This document shows, one piece after another, positions 1-4,869 of a stretch of 5,857 nucleotides of DNA; position 1 is the first letter of the stretch, and every line of letters starts with the position of its first letter. Source of the DNA: Agromyces sp. (GTDB taxonomy: Bacteria; Actinomycetota; Actinomycetes; Actinomycetales; Microbacteriaceae). The position numbers and the translations under genes are program-made. The stretch lies in contig JAPSJU010000136.1 of the NCBI GenBank assembly GCA_031178025.1, forward strand, positions 1-5,857, written 5' to 3'. The notes under the pieces were generated by a model. It was given only the letters and a program-made list of their open reading frames with translations, did not search any database and had not been told where the DNA came from.

Positions 1-164
1 GCGAGCTCAACTCGGGCGACCACGTGCACGTCGACTTCAGCGACGGGGAGTTCGTGTTCACGACGACGCAGCGGGCGCTTCCCGTGGGCGTGGGCGTGAA
101 CGCGGGTGCCGCGATCGGCACGGGGCCCGTGAGCCCCGACCTCGCGGCCGCCTCGGGCGACTAG
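1..164 (+). CDS. clpC: ClpC-type Clp ATPase, C-terminal end (partial)
   Basis: This is the last 53 codons of a gene that begins outside the window; the reading frame starts at base 3 and ends at TAG 162-164. The residues have the pattern SGDHVHVDFSDGEFVFTTT followed by a loose tail rich in Gly, Ala and Pro. This matches the C-terminal end of the second ATPase module of actinobacterial ClpC, where a 'GpGdxVxVD...FxFT' strand pair is followed by a disordered tail. ClpC is the hexameric AAA+ unfoldase that feeds substrates to the ClpP protease in the cytoplasm. No catalytic motif lies inside the visible part, so the call rests on this short tail and on the neighbouring acetyltransferase gene, an arrangement I associate with related genomes (inference). 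Another ClpA/ClpB-like ATPase is the main alternative. Confidence 0.68.
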   Translation, partial: ELNSGDHVHVDFSDGEFVFTTTQRALPVGVGVNAGAAIGTGPVSPDLAAASGD

Positions 165-174
165 CCGAGACGAT

Positions 175-208
175 CGACGGGGCGGATGCTGCGGCATCCG
201 CCCCGTCG
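175..208 (+). terminator. Strong hairpin terminator after clpC
   Basis: A perfect 15-bp inverted repeat (arms 175-189 and 194-208) encloses a 4-base TGCG loop. It lies 10 bases after the clpC stop and is followed by TCGTTT, a short T-rich tract. It is GC-rich and fits an intrinsic terminator. The arms contain the CGGATGC/GCATCCG word that recurs elsewhere in the window. The next gene's -10 element begins 12 bases after the stem, so the terminator insulates that promoter from clpC read-through (inference). Confidence 0.8.
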
Positions 209-220
209 TCGTTTCCCGCA

Positions 221-226
221 TACGAT
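221..226 (+). promoter_or_regulatory. -10 element TACGAT, leaderless start of the acetyltransferase gene
   Basis: TACGAT fits the actinobacterial TANNNT -10 consensus and ends exactly 6 bases before the ATG at 233. Transcription would therefore begin at or next to the start codon, and there is no purine-rich Shine-Dalgarno sequence upstream. No good -35 hexamer is seen. The same spacing at four other genes supports the call. Confidence 0.65.
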
Positions 227-232
227 GATCGG

Positions 233-736
233 ATGACCGACTTCTCGGTGCGCCGGGCGCGCACGAGCGACGTGCCGAAGATCATCGCGCTGGTCGAGCC
301 GCTCGTGTCGAGACGCATCCTCCTCGGGAAGGAGCGGGTCGACCTCTACGGCTCGGTCCCGGAGTTCCGGGTGGCCGAGGCGAGCGACGGCCGGCTGATC
401 GGCGCGGGCGCGTTGCACGTGATCTGGGAGGACCTCGGCGAGGTGCGCACGCTGGCCGTGGACGACGCGTGGCTGGGCAGGGGCGTCGGACACGCCCTGC
501 TCGACGCCCTCGAACACGAGGCGCGCGAGCTCGGCCTCACCCGGTTGTTCTGCCTCACGTTCGAGGTGGAGTTCTTCGCCCGCCACGGCTTCGAGGACAT
601 GGGCTCCGAGACGGTCGACCCCGAGGTGTACGCCGAACTCGTCCGCTCGCACGACGAGGGCGTCGCCGAGTTCCTCGACCTCGCGCGGGTCAAGCAGAAC
701 ACGCTGGGCAACACGCGCATGCTGAAGCACCTCTGA
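233..736 (+). CDS. GNAT amino-acid N-acetyltransferase (N-acetylglutamate synthase type)
   Basis: This 167-aa cytoplasmic protein is a single GNAT domain, which transfers an acetyl group from acetyl-CoA to an amine. The acetyl-CoA pyrophosphate-binding loop is visible as LGRGVGHALL at residues 81-90, after the beta strand EVRTLAVD. A conserved FFARHGF segment is at 114-120, and the C-terminal NTLGNTRML stretch is typical of stand-alone amino-acid N-acetyltransferases such as M. tuberculosis Rv2747. That family makes N-acetylglutamate, the first step of arginine synthesis, without the N-terminal kinase-like domain of classical ArgA. The length is normal for the family. The start follows a leaderless -10 element. 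No other arginine gene is in the window, so the substrate is inferred from family membership only. Confidence 0.85.
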   Translation: MTDFSVRRARTSDVPKIIALVEPLVSRRILLGKERVDLYGSVPEFRVAEASDGRLIGAGALHVIWEDLGEVRTLAVDDAWLGRGVGHALLDALEHEARELGLTRLFCLTFEVEFFARHGFEDMGSETVDPEVYAELVRSHDEGVAEFLDLARVKQNTLGNTRMLKHL

Positions 737-787
737 GAGCGCGTCCGGCGCGCCGAGCGGATGCCGCGGCGGGCGGCGTCCCGGTCG

Positions 788-793
788 TACCCT
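788..793 (+). promoter_or_regulatory. -10 element TACCCT, leaderless start of the four-cysteine membrane protein gene
   Basis: TACCCT matches TANNNT and ends 6 bases before the ATG at 800. This favours 800 over the in-frame ATG at 761, which would lie upstream of the promoter element. No Shine-Dalgarno sequence is visible. Confidence 0.65.
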
Positions 794-799
794 GTGTGC

Positions 800-1453
800 A
801 TGTCGACGAATCCATCACCGGCACGGCGGCTGCCACCGCAGGTGTACCGGCGTCGACGCCTCATGGTGCTCCTGGGCCTCATCGCGGTGATCGTCGCGAT
901 CGTGCTGGTCGTCGTGCGTCCGGCGTCGGGCCAGGGCGACGAGGCGGACGCCGACGGCGAGAGCGGCGCGGCGCAGTCGGCGAGCGCCGATGGGGAGACC
1001 GCCGCAGAGGAGACGCTCATCCCCACCGAGCCGACCGCGGCCGACGGCGACGCCTGCACCGATGCCCAGGTGCACGTCGAGGCCGTGACCGACAAGACGG
1101 TCTACGAGCCGGGGGAGCAGCCGCAGCTGTCGGTCACGATCACCAACACCGGGAGCAACGTCTGCGTGCTGAACGCCGGAACGAACGCGCAGGTCTTCAC
1201 GATCACGAGCGGCGACGAGCAGTACTGGATCTCGACGGACTGCCAGGTGGATCCCATCGACGCCGAGGTGTCCCTGGCCCCGAACGCCCCGATCAGCTCG
1301 AGCGCACCCATCGTGTGGGATCGCACTCGCTCGAGTGTCGACTCCTGCGAGGGCCCACGCGAGGCGGTGCCGGCGGATGGCGCGTCGTACCACCTGGCCG
1401 TCTCGGTCGACGGGTTCTCGTCGGCGACGACGAGGCAGTTCCAGCTGTACTAG
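800..1453 (+). CDS. Membrane-anchored extracytoplasmic protein with four cysteines
   Basis: The product is 217 aa and I do not recognise a named family. It has a short basic cytoplasmic N-terminus ending in YRRRR (16-20) and one hydrophobic segment at about 21-39. An acidic linker rich in Asp, Glu, Ala and Ser follows at about 45-84, then an extracytoplasmic beta-rich domain to residue 217. That domain contains the stretch YEPGEQPQLSVTITNTG (102-118), the usual look of an immunoglobulin-like or BsuPI-like fold. Four cysteines at 86, 122, 148 and 183 all lie outside the membrane and could form two disulfides. An N-in, C-out single-pass anchor is most likely, since there is no lipobox. A role in cell-envelope protein interaction is possible but not shown. 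The 13 extra codons back to ATG 761 are excluded by the position of the promoter element. Confidence 0.8.
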   Translation: MSTNPSPARRLPPQVYRRRRLMVLLGLIAVIVAIVLVVVRPASGQGDEADADGESGAAQSASADGETAAEETLIPTEPTAADGDACTDAQVHVEAVTDKTVYEPGEQPQLSVTITNTGSNVCVLNAGTNAQVFTITSGDEQYWISTDCQVDPIDAEVSLAPNAPISSSAPIVWDRTRSSVDSCEGPREAVPADGASYHLAVSVDGFSSATTRQFQLY

Positions 1454-1493
1454 CCGATGCGCCACTCCGATACGGCCACCGCGTTCCTCTCGC

Positions 1494-1517
1494 GCGGCGC
1501 CGCTCCTGTCGCGCCGC
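1494..1517 (+). terminator. Weak hairpin downstream of the four-cysteine protein gene
   Basis: A 7-bp perfect inverted repeat (GCGGCGC at 1494-1500, GCGCCGC at 1511-1517) has a 10-base loop. It lies about 40 bases after the stop codon at 1453. There is no T tract after it, so it may be a weak terminator or chance in GC-rich DNA. Confidence 0.25.
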
Positions 1518-1555
1518 ACGGTCGTGTCGTGGCGATCCGGGGCTTGCGAGTCGCG

Positions 1556-1561
1556 TAGCGT
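1556..1561 (+). promoter_or_regulatory. Possible -10 element TAGCGT before a 28-codon leader ORF
   Basis: TAGCGT is identical to the -10 hexamer of the gene at 2203. Here it ends only 4 bases before an ATG at 1566, rather than the 6 seen elsewhere. It could start a transcript covering the leader ORF and the membrane-protein gene. No -35 hexamer is evident. Confidence 0.3.
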
Positions 1562-1565
1562 GAGC

Positions 1566-1652
1566 ATGGACGTCCGTCAATCCCAAGCGCCGAACCCATC
1601 CCCCATCTATACATGGAGAGGCACAGTATGCGAGGAGGAGCGAAGCGAATGA
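1566..1652 (+). CDS. Possible 28-codon leader ORF overlapping the next gene
   Basis: This short frame begins at an ATG just after a TAGCGT hexamer and ends in a TGA that overlaps the next gene's start as ATGA (1649-1652), the classic layout for translational coupling. Its penultimate codons are GAG-GAG-GAG, which double as the ribosome binding site of that gene. The peptide contains several Pro, Ser and Arg residues and resembles no family I know. No run of codons for a single amino acid suggests attenuation. Existence as a translated peptide is uncertain, because a second promoter-like sequence at 1608 would bypass it. Confidence 0.25.
   Translation: MDVRQSQAPNPSPIYTWRGTVCEEERSE
1608..1613 (+). 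promoter_or_regulatory. Alternative -10-like TATACA before the small membrane protein gene
   Basis: TATACA, followed by T, is the most AT-rich hexamer in this stretch and stands out in GC-rich DNA. A transcript starting near 1619-1621 would have a leader of about 30 bases containing the GAGGAGG ribosome binding site. No recognisable -35 lies 16-18 bases upstream. It competes with the TAGCGT at 1556 as the promoter. Confidence 0.35.
1633..1638 (+). promoter_or_regulatory. Ribosome binding site AGGAGG deciding the start at 1649
   Basis: AGGAGG, within a longer purine run at 1632-1640, lies 10 bases before ATG 1649 and is complementary to the 3' end of 16S rRNA. It lies downstream of the other in-frame ATGs at 1613 and 1628, which therefore look like the wrong starts. 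Most other genes in the window lack such a site. Confidence 0.65.
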
Positions 1653-1873
1653 CCGAACGGGCTGACGGACACGCGAACGACGCTGCGAACCTCGTGAGTG
1701 ATCGCGAAGCGGGCAGGTTGCTTCTCGCCTTCCTCGCCGCGGTCATCCTCGTGCTCGCCGCAGCGACCCTGCCGTTCGGACCGACGCTGCCGGAGAGCGG
1801 CGGCGAAGCGGTCGTCACGCATGACAGCGAATCGGGCGAGATGCAGCGCACAGAGCCTCGGCTGAACCGCTGA
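1649..1873 (+). CDS. Small single-pass membrane protein, probably frameshift-truncated
   Basis: The frame encodes 74 aa with no family that I recognise. A polar N-terminal part of about 24 residues is followed by one hydrophobic helix at about 25-43 (LLLAFLAAVILVLAAA), then a short acidic and polar tail. The start at 1649 is chosen for its AGGAGG site; longer forms from 1613 or 1628 lack one. The tail ends in the first copy of a 27-bp tandem duplication. Just beyond, another frame of the same strand stays open with strong third-position GC bias until 2058. The intact ancestral protein may therefore have been about 60 residues longer, with an extracytoplasmic C-terminal part. Either a single-base loss has truncated it, or the window carries a sequencing error. 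Confidence 0.5.
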   Translation: MTERADGHANDAANLVSDREAGRLLLAFLAAVILVLAAATLPFGPTLPESGGEAVVTHDSESGEMQRTEPRLNR

Positions 1874-2058
1874 CGGCTGTCGTCGCAGGTGAACCGCTGA
1901 CGGTCGCCGTCGGAGCGCACTCGATCGCCGAGGTCGAGCGCCCGGGGGGCTCGCCCGTCGACGGGGTCGCCGTCGTCCTCGACGACGCCCCGGGCGTTGC
2001 GCAGCCCCCCGGCATGTCCACACTACGAATCCCGTCGCCTTCTGCAGAAGGGACTTGA
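1825..2058 (+). pseudogene. Open frame without a start: probable frameshifted continuation of the membrane protein gene
   Basis: This frame opens after TGA 1822-1824 and closes at TGA 2056-2058. It contains no early ATG, GTG or TTG. From about 1861 to 2015 nearly every codon ends in G or C, as in the real genes around it. The tandem repeat reads here as EPLTAVVAG followed by EPLTVAVGA, a sensible amino-acid repeat, whereas in the upstream frame both copies contain a stop. After about 2015 the GC bias disappears. A shift of -1 from the 74-aa frame somewhere in 1825-1872 would join the two. The antisense frame shares the same third positions, so base composition alone cannot fix the strand. The upstream membrane helix makes the sense reading more coherent. 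No classic slippery heptamer was seen, so an indel is likelier than programmed shifting. Confidence 0.4.
1863..1903 (+). repeat. 27-bp-period direct repeat across the stop codon
   Basis: TGAACCGCTGACGG occurs at 1863-1876 and again at 1890-1903, exactly 27 bases apart. The rest of the unit is partly conserved (CTGTCGTCG versus TCGCCGTCG). The period is nine codons, so it preserves frame. The first copy contains the stop of the 74-aa gene; a read-through product would meet an identical stop in the second copy. The duplication is a likely slippage product. Confidence 0.85.
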
Positions 2059-2060
2059 CA
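2038..2060 (+). other. 14-bp palindrome next to a perfect TTGACA; otherwise featureless gap
   Basis: CCTTCTGCAGAAGG at 2038-2051 is a perfect palindrome, and TTGACA at 2055-2060 matches the sigma-70-type -35 consensus. There is no TANNNT hexamer 16-19 bases downstream (the expected place reads ACGCCC), so this is not a complete promoter. It could be a repressor-like site, a promoter remnant or chance. The remaining stretch 2061-2190 has no coding bias that I can see, only a weak 6-bp stem at 2104-2109 and 2118-2123. Confidence 0.35.
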
Positions 2061-2190
2061 GTCGAACGGCGCCCAGCACGCCCCTGCCCAGGTCGGATGG
2101 AGCCGCCGAGCATCGAATCGGCGCTTCCGCATCGTCGGATGACATCGCACCGCCGAAGGCAACCCCCTAGGTGAAGCACGATGCCTCACG

Positions 2191-2196
2191 TAGCGT
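2191..2196 (+). promoter_or_regulatory. -10 element TAGCGT, leaderless start of the 111-aa protein gene
   Basis: TAGCGT matches TANNNT and ends 6 bases before ATG 2203, as at the other leaderless genes. It favours ATG 2203 over the in-frame ATG at 2212. No Shine-Dalgarno sequence is visible. Confidence 0.65.
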
Positions 2197-2202
2197 GCGT
2201 GC

Positions 2203-2538
2203 ATGAAGCACATGACGTTCGCCGACAAGAACCTGCTGGTGGGTGACGAGGCCGCCGACCTGATCCTCGAGTATGCGGCGATGCTCGCCCAAGCGGGCGA
2301 CGCCGACACGGTTGAGGTGGCGGCCTACGGCGCCGACGGTGATGCGGTGCGCGCGACGCTCCTGCTCGCCGAGGGGACGCCCCTCATGTCCGAGACCACG
2401 CACAGCGATCTTCCCGAGCCCGACAACGCCGACACGATCATGTACGTGCGCGAGCAGGTCATGCGCCGCTCCTCACCGCCGACGGCGCAACCGACCGACG
2501 TCACCATGCCCGCCAACTACGAAGACCTCGAACTGTAG
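2203..2538 (+). CDS. Conserved hypothetical protein of 111 aa
   Basis: The protein is soluble and acidic, with no signal peptide or membrane helix. It starts MKHMTFADKNLLVGDEAADL, followed by an Ala-rich helix and a beta-like stretch with TVEVAAYGADGD. Then come ATLLLAEGTPLMSETT and the well-preserved-looking motif LPEPDNADTIMYV (about residues 71-83), then a Pro/Thr-rich tail. I recognise the 'MTFADK.LLVGDEAAD' and 'SLPEPDN' pattern from uncharacterised actinobacterial proteins, but I know of no assigned function. It has its own leaderless promoter element and ends 23 bp from the convergent DUF7882 gene. The second Met, at 2212, begins the part that looks conserved and is a possible alternative start. 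Confidence 0.8.
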   Translation: MKHMTFADKNLLVGDEAADLILEYAAMLAQAGDADTVEVAAYGADGDAVRATLLLAEGTPLMSETTHSDLPEPDNADTIMYVREQVMRRSSPPTAQPTDVTMPANYEDLEL

Positions 2539-2561
2539 CGGGAGGCTGCGCGGCGCCCGGT

Positions 2562-2870
2562 TCAGATCGCGTGGGGAAGCGCCTCGACGGCCGGCTCGGG
2601 CGTGAGCATCAGCACTCCGCTCACCCCGGCGTTGATCGCGAGTGCTTCGACCCAGTCCCGGTTCACGACCGGACGGCGGTTCCCGTGATACACGAACTGG
2701 ATCGCCGTGTACGGGTTCAGCCACATCGTCACGGTGCGGTCCCCGTCGCCCAGGCTCAGCGCGAAGCACTCGCCCCGACGCAGCTTGTCGACGATCACGA
2801 GCTGCAGGTGATTGAGCGCGCGGTCCTCGATCTCGATCGCGCGGGCGTCGTCGTAGATGAACTGGCCCAT
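2562..2870 (-). CDS. DUF7882-type small protein (often mislabelled ATP-dependent DNA ligase)
   Basis: The product is 102 aa, cytoplasmic, with no membrane segment. It begins MGQFIYDD, continues with IEIEDRALNHLQLVIVDKLRRGECF, then TVTMWLNPYTAIQFVYHGNRRPVVNRDWVEAL, and ends in a short acidic tail. This is the layout of a small Microbacteriaceae-enriched family (DUF7882) commonly carried in annotations as 'ATP-dependent DNA ligase'. There is no lysine-containing ligase active-site motif, and the length is far too short for a ligase, so that name should not be used. Function is unknown. The ATG at 2870 is chosen for its strong ribosome binding site and because the family starts at MG-x-x-x-Y; the 32 extra codons back to 2966 look non-conserved. 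It converges on the 111-aa gene with 23 bp between stops. Confidence 0.8.
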   Translation of the reverse strand: MGQFIYDDARAIEIEDRALNHLQLVIVDKLRRGECFALSLGDGDRTVTMWLNPYTAIQFVYHGNRRPVVNRDWVEALAINAGVSGVLMLTPEPAVEALPHAI

Positions 2871-2875
2871 CGCGG

Positions 2876-2884
2876 CCACCTCCC
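2876..2884 (-). promoter_or_regulatory. Ribosome binding site GGGAGGTGG of the DUF7882 gene
   Basis: Read on the minus strand, GGGAGGTGG ends 5 bases before the ATG at 2870, with the GGAGG core about 8 bases away. It decides the start and marks this gene as leadered, unlike most others here. Confidence 0.75.
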
Positions 2885-2923
2885 GCCGATCATCACCTCG
2901 AAGCGGATGACACGCGCACTCGG

Positions 2924-2985
2924 CCGGTGCCCGGCGGGCCGCTCGGACGAGCAGCACCGGGACCATGCACCTTGTCGCTAACGTA
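2924..2985 (-). promoter_or_regulatory. Possible promoter and hairpin in a long leader of the DUF7882 gene
   Basis: On the minus strand, TACGTT (2985-2980) fits TANNNT and would start a transcript near 2973, giving a leader of about 100 bases before ATG 2870. Inside the leader, a perfect 7-bp inverted repeat pairs 2954-2960 with 2924-2930 around a 23-base GC-rich loop. Whether the stem regulates translation is not shown. No -35 hexamer is clear. Confidence 0.35.
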
Positions 2986-3041
2986 CCCCCGGCCGCGCGA
3001 CCTGTCGAGGGCGGGCCGCGATGTCACAGGTTCGCCGGCGG

Positions 3042-3068
3042 CGGATGCTTCCCGGCCCGCGGCATCCG
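3042..3068 (+). repeat. Inverted CGGATGC/GCATCCG pair before the SseB-like gene
   Basis: CGGATGC at 3042-3048 and GCATCCG at 3062-3068 form a 7-bp inverted repeat with a 13-base spacer. It ends 5 bases before the -10 hexamer of the gene at 3086 and so covers the -35 region. The same word pair forms the core of the clpC terminator. It could be an operator or a recurrent intergenic hairpin. Confidence 0.5.
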
Positions 3069-3073
3069 GTGGG

Positions 3074-3079
3074 TAGCCT
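3074..3079 (+). promoter_or_regulatory. -10 element TAGCCT, leaderless start of the SseB-like gene
   Basis: TAGCCT matches TANNNT and ends 6 bases before ATG 3086. The intervening TGGAAC is not a good Shine-Dalgarno sequence at that distance. No clear -35 hexamer is present, but an inverted repeat lies in its place. Confidence 0.65.
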
Positions 3080-3085
3080 TGGAAC

Positions 3086-3496
3086 ATGGCAGGCAAGGCA
3101 CGGAGAACATCCACGGACGAGCCGGTCGAGTTCCGCTCGCAGGCGCTCGCGGAGGCGCTCGAACGGCAGGACATCGCGGCGGTCGCCCTCGCGCTGCGGC
3201 ACGGCAACACGGTCGTGCCGCTCGTGAAGCCCGGACCCCGGGACAGCCCCCTCGACGGTGGTGAGGTGTGGACGTATCGCGACCCTCGCACGGGCGAGGT
3301 GGCGCTGCTGCTCTTCAGCGATGCGGCCAACAAGCCCGCCAACCTGCCGCCGGCGGTCGGACTGCAGAGCCCCGCCTGGCTGCGCTCGTTCCTCACGCGT
3401 CACGCGTCGACGATCACGACGGTGTTCCTCGACATCGCCGGGCCGCACCCGATGCAGGCGCCGCCCGGCGAACTGCTGCGGGCGCTCGAGGCGTAG
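3086..3496 (+). CDS. SseB-like domain protein, function unknown
   Basis: The product is 136 aa, cytoplasmic, with no membrane segment. After a basic N-terminus, a helix at about 18-39 (SQALAEALERQDIAAVALALRH) precedes a strand ending VVPLVKPG. The central block VWTYRDPRTGEVALLLFSDA (61-80) is followed by NKPANLPPAVGLQSPAWL and a C-terminal strand TTVFLDIAGPHP. A 'value that can be read or tested' strand followed by 'ALLLFSD' is the shape of the SseB N-terminal domain family, though the match is by eye. Some databases label close relatives 'dehydrogenase'; there is no Rossmann nucleotide-binding motif here to support that. It converges on radA with only 2 bases between stop codons. Confidence 0.7.
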   Translation: MAGKARRTSTDEPVEFRSQALAEALERQDIAAVALALRHGNTVVPLVKPGPRDSPLDGGEVWTYRDPRTGEVALLLFSDAANKPANLPPAVGLQSPAWLRSFLTRHASTITTVFLDIAGPHPMQAPPGELLRALEA

Positions 3497-3498
3497 CG

Positions 3499-4863
3499 TC
3501 AGAAGGCGGCGTCGAGTTCGCGTTCACGACTGGAGGTGGCGGCGATCATCGCCCGCTCGACCGCGGCGTGCACGCTGCCGGCCTCGACGTCGAGGATCGT
3601 CGTGTAGCCGAGGCGGCGAGCCTCGCCCTGCCGTTGCCGCGCCGACGTCACCGGTCGGACCTCGCCGGCGAGGCTGATCTCGCCGAAGGCGGCGAGCTCG
3701 TGGGGTACCGCGCGATCTCGCATGGCGGAGGCGATCGCGACGGCGATCGCGAGATCGGCGCCCGGCTCGACCAGCCGCACGCCGCCGACGGTGGAGACGT
3801 ACACGTCGTGGTCGCCGAGTTGCCGCAGGCCGGCGCGTCGTTCGAGCACCGCGAGGATCATGGCGACGCGCGACGGGTCGACGCCGTTGACGACGCGACG
3901 CGGCTGCGGCGCCTTCGTCGCCACGACGAGTGCCTGCACCTCGACGGGAAGGGCGCGTCGGCCCTCGAGCGCGACGGTCACGCAGGTGCCGCTCACGACG
4001 TTGCGGGATCGGCTGAGGAAGAGGCCGGAGGGGTCGGGCACCTCGGAGATGCCGTCGCCGGTCATCTCGAAGCATCCGACCTCGTCGGTCGGGCCGAAGC
4101 GGTTCTTCAGGGCGCGCACGAACCGAAGCGACGTCTGCCGGTCGCCCTCGAACTGGCAGACGACGTCGACGAGATGCTCGAGCAGGCGTGGCCCCGCGAT
4201 CGTGCCGTCTTTCGTCACGTGGCCGACGAGGAGCACGGGAAGCTGCCGCTCCTTCGCGACCCGGATGAGCGTCGATGCCACCTCGCGCACCTGGCTCGGT
4301 TGGCCGGGCAGGCCGTCGGACAGCGACGACGACACGGTCTGCACCGAGTCGACGATGAGCAGCTCGGGGGAGACCTGGTCGACCTGCCCGAGGATGGTGG
4401 CCAGGTCGGTCTCGGCGGCGAGGTACAACTCGTCGTGCAGCGCGCCCGTGCGGCCGGCGCGCAGCCGCACCTGTGCGACGGACTCCTCGGCGCTCACGTA
4501 CAGCACGCGACGACCGGTCGCGGCGACGCGGGCCGCCACTTCGAGGAGCAGCGTGGACTTGCCGACGCCGGGTTCGCCGGAGAGCAGGATCGCCGCGCCC
4601 GCGACGATGCCGCCGCCGAGCACGCGGTCGAACTCGCCGATTCCGCTCGGTCGGTGCGAGGCGTCTTCGGTCTGGACGTCGCCGATGGGTCGCGCGACGC
4701 GCGCGGCACTCGGCACGACGGCCTGCAGGGTACGAGTGCTGCCCGTCTGCTCGGCGACGTCGACGACCGTGCCCCACTGCTGGCACTCCGCGCAGCGACC
4801 GGCCCACTTGACGGTGCTCCATCCGCATTCGGTGCAGCGGAACGCGGAGGTGGGCTTGGCCAT
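3499..4863 (-). CDS. radA: DNA repair protein RadA (Sms), branch-migration ATPase
   Basis: The product is 454 aa, the usual full length. RadA is a hexameric, DnaB-like ATPase that extends recombination intermediates by branch migration in RecA-dependent repair. In order: a four-cysteine zinc finger (Cys10, Cys13, Cys24, Cys27); Walker A GEPGVGKST at 96-104; Walker B LLIVDSVQT at 168-176 with Asp172; the RadA signature KNRFG at 253-257; and a C-terminal Lon-protease-like domain from about 270 (with YVSTVGGVRLVEPGADLA), which in this family is structural rather than proteolytic. All key residues are intact. The start ATG 4863 lies 6 bases after a -10 element. It is downstream of the hydrolase gene with a 9-base gap and may also be co-transcribed with it. 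Confidence 0.97.
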   Translation of the reverse strand: MAKPTSAFRCTECGWSTVKWAGRCAECQQWGTVVDVAEQTGSTRTLQAVVPSAARVARPIGDVQTEDASHRPSGIGEFDRVLGGGIVAGAAILLSGEPGVGKSTLLLEVAARVAATGRRVLYVSAEESVAQVRLRAGRTGALHDELYLAAETDLATILGQVDQVSPELLIVDSVQTVSSSLSDGLPGQPSQVREVASTLIRVAKERQLPVLLVGHVTKDGTIAGPRLLEHLVDVVCQFEGDRQTSLRFVRALKNRFGPTDEVGCFEMTGDGISEVPDPSGLFLSRSRNVVSGTCVTVALEGRRALPVEVQALVVATKAPQPRRVVNGVDPSRVAMILAVLERRAGLRQLGDHDVYVSTVGGVRLVEPGADLAIAVAIASAMRDRAVPHELAAFGEISLAGEVRPVTSARQRQGEARRLGYTTILDVEAGSVHAAVERAMIAATSSRERELDAAF

Positions 4864-4869
4864 GTGTCG

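Noticed and set aside
739..753. 5-bp stem (GCGCG/CGCGC) after the acetyltransferase gene as a terminator
   Set aside because: The stem is short, has no T tract, and such pairs arise often by chance in GC-rich DNA.
761..799. Upstream ATG 761 as start of the four-cysteine membrane protein
   Set aside because: The TACCCT -10 element at 788-793 lies inside that extension and is at the exact leaderless distance from ATG 800.
2055..2083. Full sigma-70-type promoter at TTGACA 2055-2060
   Set aside because: No TANNNT hexamer occurs 16-19 bases downstream.
1815..2309. Minus-strand frame antisense to the 1825-2058 region with Thr/Pro/Ser-rich translation
   Set aside because: It shares third positions with the sense frame so its bias is not independent; it has no ribosome binding site, runs across the promoter and start of the gene at 2203, and has no signal peptide for such a tail. 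Not fully excluded.
2871..2966. Upstream ATG 2966 as start of the DUF7882 gene
   Set aside because: The family begins at MG-x-x-x-Y and the ATG at 2870 has a strong GGGAGGTGG site; the extension is Arg/Ala/Cys-rich and unlike the family.
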